From: Burkholderiales bacterium
Lineage (GTDB): Bacteria > Pseudomonadota > Gammaproteobacteria > Burkholderiales > Burkholderiaceae_E
Length of the DNA: 5,625 nt
Assembly (NCBI GenBank): GCA_020348765.1
Contig: CP070753.1
Span: 112,124 to 117,748, forward strand
Direction of reading: 5' to 3'
Positions within the stretch are counted from its first letter, which is position 1, and each line of letters begins with the position of its first letter. Positions 1-5,625 of this stretch are shown here, one piece after another. The notes beneath the pieces are model-generated. The model ran no database searches and was not told the origin of the DNA. It was given only the letters and a program-made list of their open reading frames with translations. The position numbers and the translations under genes are program-made.

Positions 1-172
1 CGTCGCTGCAACGAAGTCGTGGCTGGCCATCGAAGCGGGTCGTGGCATTCGGACGTGCTGTGTTATCGACCGGGTGGCTGCGCGGGCGGCTGACCGGCGG
101 TGATCGCGAAGTCCCGTCGATTCTCCGCACCTGCGCCGCGGCGCGGCGCCGATGCCGATGACCGGTCGAATT

Positions 173-187
173 CCCCGACGATCGGGG
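173..187 (-). terminator. Second small stem-loop after the kinase gene
   Basis: A perfect 6-bp inverted repeat (CCCCGA at 173-178, TCGGGG at 182-187) with a 3-base loop. On the minus strand the hairpin is followed by AATTC, which is locally AT-rich but not a real T-run. Together with the hairpin at 215-237 it may form the transcription end of the operon, but either could be a chance structure. Confidence 0.25.
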
Positions 188-214
188 CGCCCGTTCGTCG
201 CGTGCCGTGGCAAG

Positions 215-237
215 CGCGCCGGACCGGGGCCGGCGCG
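215..237 (-). terminator. GC-rich stem-loop just after the kinase gene (candidate terminator or 3' end structure)
   Basis: A perfect 8-bp inverted repeat (CGCGCCGG at 215-222, CCGGCGCG at 230-237) with a 7-base loop begins about 42 bases past the kinase stop codon. No T-tract follows on the minus strand, so it is not a canonical Rho-independent terminator. In high-GC genomes such hairpins may still mark or protect the 3' end of a transcript. High GC also makes chance hairpins common. Confidence 0.3.
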
Positions 238-278
238 AGTGCGAACCGCGTCGCGGGTCGCCCCGCCGATGCGGCAAC

Positions 279-3152
<2,874 letters not shown>

Positions 3153-3180
3153 CGAAGCGTCCGGTCGGCCCCGTGCACCG

Positions 3181-4485
3181 CTAGTGCCGCGTCTGCCTGA
3201 TCCTGACGAGCCCCCCGTAGCTGCCGACCCACAGCGAGCCGTCAGGGCCGGTGGTCATCGAGAACACGATGTTCGAGAACAGGCCGTCGCTGGTGGTCAT
3301 GGTATCGAAACCCCTCTCGGTCATCCGCGCCAGGCCGTTGTTGGTACCGATCCAGAGCCGTCCGTCAGGATCGAGGTGGAGCATGAACACGTGATTGCCG
3401 GGCAATCCGTCGGCCACCGTGTAGGTGCGCCAGTCGCTGCCGTCGTAGCGCGACAGGCCGCCGCCCCAGGTACCGGCCCAGACGGTGCCGTCGCGGTCGA
3501 CCGCCAGCGACACGATGTAGTTCGGGTTGTAGGCGACATCGACGTCCTGCAGCCCCATTTCCTCCTTCTGGCGCGCATGGTGGATCGACTCGCGCGACGG
3601 GTCGGCCTTGAACTGGATCTGGTTGCGAACCTTCTCGTACGGCGCGCCCAGCCCGCGCGCGTGATTCCAGTTGTCCCACCGACCGTCGCGGAAGCGCGCG
3701 AGCCCGCCCTCGGTGGCGAGCCAGATCTCGCCGTCCCTGCCCTCGGCCAGGCCGTACACCCAGTCGTTCGGCAGGCCGCCGCCGGTGCTCTGGACCGTGT
3801 GCAGTTCCCATCGCGAGCGGTCGCGCAGCGCACCGGCGCGCACCCGGTTCACGCCCGACCAGGTGGCGATCCAGACGTCGCCGTTCGAGGCCTCGAGCAC
3901 GTCGTAGACGAACGCGTCGCCCAGACCCTCAGGGATGTTGAAGGTCTCGAACTCGCCGCTCGCCTCGTCCAGCAGCGACATGCCGCCGCCGTAGGTGCCC
4001 AGCACGATCCGCCCCTGCAGCGCGCCGACGTGGAAGATGCCGTTCGACAGCAGCCCGTCGCGCACGTCGTAGAAGCGAAACGCGTCGGTGCGCGTGTTGT
4101 AGCGGACCATGCCCCCGGAGGTCCCGATCCAGACCTCGTCGCCGGCGGCATGGATGCGCTTGACGTTCTTGTTGCCGACCCGGTAGTGCACGAACTGCCG
4201 TTCGGGGTCGACCTCGACCCGGCCTTCGCGCCCGTGCGCGGCCGCACCGCCCGTCCGGGGCCCGGGGGCCTGCGCGAGCCCCGCGCCCGGTGCGCCGGTG
4301 GTCTCGCTGACCGACACCGGAAGCGCCGTCGCGGCGGCGCGTGCGGCCAGGTTCGACGCGGGTGGCTGTCCCGGCGCAGCGGCCCGCGCCGCCTGGCCGG
4401 ACCAGTGCCCGAACCCGAACGCGGCCACGAGCGAGAATCCGGCCAGCAGCACCGCAACTGCAAGGGAACGAGACGCGGCATTCAT
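3181..4485 (-). CDS. Exported seven-bladed beta-propeller protein with N-terminal anchor or signal (two-component regulator propeller family)
   Basis: A 434-residue paralogue of the upstream gene, expected outside the cytoplasmic membrane. Residues 8-26 form a hydrophobic segment (LAVAVLLAGFSLVAAFGFG) that is either a Sec signal peptide, possibly cut near the ARA/AAA at 33-37, or an uncleaved anchor. No lipobox Cys is present. Residues about 32-90 are a low-complexity Ala/Pro/Gly-rich linker. Seven Reg_prop-type repeats follow at about 108-149, 150-192, 193-242, 243-323, 324-365, 366-406 and 407-434, with cores such as VWAGTWGGGLSRYDG. Blade 4 again has an insertion (about 280-323) ending in YNPNY. 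I chose the ATG at 4485 because of the GGAGGA and the signal sequence; it lies 20 bases past the previous stop. The open frame continuing to 5064 is a shadow of the first propeller gene. The stop is TAG at 3183-3181. The ligand and role are not deducible. Pairing with the first propeller and the kinase is an inference from context. Confidence 0.87.
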   Translation of the reverse strand: MNAASRSLAVAVLLAGFSLVAAFGFGHWSGQAARAAAPGQPPASNLAARAAATALPVSVSETTGAPGAGLAQAPGPRTGGAAAHGREGRVEVDPERQFVHYRVGNKNVKRIHAAGDEVWIGTSGGMVRYNTRTDAFRFYDVRDGLLSNGIFHVGALQGRIVLGTYGGGMSLLDEASGEFETFNIPEGLGDAFVYDVLEASNGDVWIATWSGVNRVRAGALRDRSRWELHTVQSTGGGLPNDWVYGLAEGRDGEIWLATEGGLARFRDGRWDNWNHARGLGAPYEKVRNQIQFKADPSRESIHHARQKEEMGLQDVDVAYNPNYIVSLAVDRDGTVWAGTWGGGLSRYDGSDWRTYTVADGLPGNHVFMLHLDPDGRLWIGTNNGLARMTERGFDTMTTSDGLFSNIVFSMTTGPDGSLWVGSYGGLVRIRQTRH

Positions 4486-4491
4486 GAGGTG

Positions 4492-4497
4492 TCCTCC
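4492..4497 (-). promoter_or_regulatory. Strong Shine-Dalgarno for the second propeller gene
   Basis: The minus strand reads GGAGGA, then six bases (CACCTC), then ATG at 4485. This near-consensus site fixes the start of the second propeller gene at 4485. It overrides the longer open frame that runs on upstream to 5064 through the first propeller gene. It is clearly stronger than the sites in front of the first propeller gene and the kinase. Confidence 0.85.
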
Positions 4498-4505
4498 GTT
4501 GTCCT

Positions 4506-5567
4506 TCAGGCCGGCGCGATCCGGACCACGCCGCGCTTGGTTCCGGCCCAGACGCCGCCGTCGGGGACGATCTCGACCGAATACACGTGGTCTTCGAGCA
4601 AGCCCTCGGCCCGGCCGAAGTCCTGCCAGCGGCCGCCGTCGTACCGGGACAGGCCGCGGCTGGTGCCGAACCAGAGCGCACCACCCGGCTCCTGCGCGAT
4701 GCTGTAGACGATGTTGCCGGCGAGCCCGTCGCGCGTGGTCAGGTTGCTCCAGGTCTTGCCGTCGAAACGCGACGCGCCGCCGCCCCAGGTTCCGGCCCAG
4801 ACCGAGCCGTCTTGCGCAGCATGGATCGCGAACACGTAGTTCGGGTTGTAGGTCGCGATGCCCTCGCGCGAAATCGACAGGTCGTGCCGCGAGCGTGTCC
4901 CCAGCCCCGTGTTGGTGCTGGGCGGCAGGTCGTCGTCGTTGGACGCGCCAAGCCCGTCGCGATGCGTCCACGAACGCCAGCGCTGGCCGTCGAACATCGA
5001 CACGCCGCCCTCGGTGCCGAACCAGACCCGGTCCGACGCGTCCACGGCGATGCCGTAGACCCATTCGTTGATCAGCTCGCGCATGTAGGTCCGGAACTGC
5101 CCCGTGGCCAGGTCGTAGCGGTTCACCCCGGCCCAGGTCCCGATCCAGAAGCTACCGTCGCGCTGACTCGCGAACGCGTAGACCCAGTAGTCGGCCAGGC
5201 CGTGCATCGGGAAGAAGGTCTTCCACTGCCCGTCGCGGTAACGCGAGACGCCTCCGGCGTTGGTGCCGAACCATTTCCAGCCCTGCCGGTCGACCCCGAC
5301 CGCGAACACGTACTCGTTGGCCAGCCCGTGCCTGCGCGTGAACGTATTGCGCAGCTCGAGCGACCCCAGGTCGACCTCGTGCACGCCGGAAGAGGTGCCG
5401 ACCCACAATGCGTTGCGCTCGGGCTCGAAGGTCAGTGCGCGCACGTACACGCCGCGCCCGACCTCGAACGCGTCGCGCACCCGCAGCTCGGAAGCGCCGG
5501 CAGCGGGAATCAGCGCCGGTGCCGCCAGCGCACCGGCGGCCAGCAGAAACTGCCTGCGATCGGTCAT
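4506..5567 (-). CDS. Tat-exported seven-bladed beta-propeller protein (two-component regulator propeller family)
   Basis: A 353-residue protein predicted to act in the periplasm as a binding or sensing propeller; its ligand is unknown. The N-terminus (DRRQFLLAAGALAAPAL, residues 3-19) fits a twin-arginine signal with likely cleavage after AGA near residue 25. Seven Reg_prop-type repeats follow, each starting near V-[YF] and carrying a '[LVF]W.GT..G[VL]..[YF]DG..W' core and a '.DGL...' turn: about 40-86, 87-128, 129-169, 170-244, 245-286, 287-327 and 328-353. Seven repeats make one closed propeller. Blade 4 carries an extra loop at about 206-244 ending in YNPNY. No Y_Y_Y, transmembrane or kinase domain is present, unlike classical Reg_prop sensors. 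The start is set by the Tat signal and the ATGA overlap with the preceding gene. A GAGGA at 5582-5578 lies 10 bases upstream of the ATG. The next gene encodes a paralogue. An enzymatic or redox-scaffold role is possible instead of signalling. Confidence 0.88.
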   Translation of the reverse strand: MTDRRQFLLAAGALAAPALIPAAGASELRVRDAFEVGRGVYVRALTFEPERNALWVGTSSGVHEVDLGSLELRNTFTRRHGLANEYVFAVGVDRQGWKWFGTNAGGVSRYRDGQWKTFFPMHGLADYWVYAFASQRDGSFWIGTWAGVNRYDLATGQFRTYMRELINEWVYGIAVDASDRVWFGTEGGVSMFDGQRWRSWTHRDGLGASNDDDLPPSTNTGLGTRSRHDLSISREGIATYNPNYVFAIHAAQDGSVWAGTWGGGASRFDGKTWSNLTTRDGLAGNIVYSIAQEPGGALWFGTSRGLSRYDGGRWQDFGRAEGLLEDHVYSVEIVPDGGVWAGTKRGVVRIAPA

Positions 5568-5625
5568 CGAAGCATGGTCCTCATGTAGGCGATCACGTCC
5601 AGGATCTCGCGATCGCGCAGGATGC
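5564..5625 (-). CDS. C-terminal end of a probable c-type cytochrome (partial)
   Basis: Only the last 19 codons and a TGA stop lie in the window; the gene begins beyond the right edge. The reverse complement reads ...ILRDREILDVIAYMRTMLR-stop. The pattern 'L-x-D-x-E-I-x-D-V-I-A-Y-M-R-T-M' is typical of the C-terminal helix of class I c-type cytochromes, which packs against the haem. The CXXCH haem site and the axial Met would lie upstream and cannot be seen. The stop overlaps the start of the next gene as ATGA (5567-5564), a classic translational coupling arrangement, so the two are almost certainly co-transcribed. That the tail is coding is well supported by the frame and the overlap. The cytochrome assignment rests on a short motif and is moderate. 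Another helical protein is the alternative. Confidence 0.6.
   Translation of the reverse strand, partial: ILRDREILDVIAYMRTMLR

Larger units (their letters stand above)
1..278. other. Downstream region with no confidently identified gene
   Basis: After the kinase stop this stretch holds the two stem-loops described separately and otherwise no convincing protein. Short open frames here give Arg/Ala/Pro-rich translations typical of GC-rich shadow frames. At the extreme left edge the minus strand has an ATG at 30-28 preceded by GCTTCG (reading MASHDFVAAT to the edge) or an in-frame ATG at 48-46. It could be the start of the next gene, but ten codons are too few to judge and no Shine-Dalgarno is seen. 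I found no tRNA-like cloverleaf or CRISPR-like repeat here. Confidence 0.5.

Noticed and set aside
3457..4802. Repeated DNA segments that could be taken for a mobile element or recombination repeats
   Set aside because: They fall in equivalent blade 5 and blade 4/5 codons of two paralogous genes, so gene duplication explains them. No transposase or terminal inverted repeats are visible.
4486..5064. N-terminal extension of the second propeller frame up to 5064
   Set aside because: It overlaps the first propeller gene out of frame, is Arg-rich and domain-free, and the GGAGGA site plus the signal sequence place the true start at 4485.
4587..5588. Plus-strand open frame of 333 codons opposite the first propeller
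   Set aside because: It is a shadow of the Tat-exported propeller gene; its apparent repeats come from the complementary strand of the blade repeats.

Overview
The window is high-GC bacterial DNA (about two-thirds G+C by eye). Every gene I can support reads on the minus strand, so the biological order runs from high to low coordinates. Twin-arginine and Sec-type export signals, a c-type cytochrome tail and a BarA-like multidomain hybrid kinase suggest a Gram-negative bacterium, most likely a beta- or gammaproteobacterium. No marker gene fixes the lineage.

Layout, in transcription order: (1) 5625-5564, the last 19 codons of a gene whose C-terminus looks like the final helix of a c-type cytochrome. 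(2) 5567-4506, a 353-residue exported protein with a twin-arginine signal and seven 'two-component regulator propeller' repeats. Its ATG overlaps the previous stop codon as ATGA. (3) 4485-3181, a 434-residue paralogue with a Sec-type signal or anchor, a long Ala/Pro/Gly-rich linker and again seven propeller repeats. It starts 20 bases after the previous stop and has a strong Shine-Dalgarno sequence. (4) 3152-279, a 957-residue soluble hybrid histidine kinase (PAS-PAS-HisKA-HATPase-REC-REC-HPt), starting 28 bases after the previous stop. (5) 278-1, mostly non-coding sequence with two GC-rich inverted repeats and, at the very edge, a possible start of another minus-strand gene.

The tight spacing suggests one operon joining a probable periplasmic electron carrier, two seven-bladed periplasmic propellers and a cytoplasmic phosphorelay kinase. 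Reg_prop repeats are best known as the 14-repeat periplasmic sensor of one-piece hybrid two-component systems in Bacteroidetes. Here the same number of repeats is split over two secreted proteins, and the kinase is a separate protein with no transmembrane segment. The link between the outside propellers and the inside kinase is therefore missing or lies outside the window. This split-part arrangement is the most interesting aspect of the region. The functional connection is inferred from gene order only.
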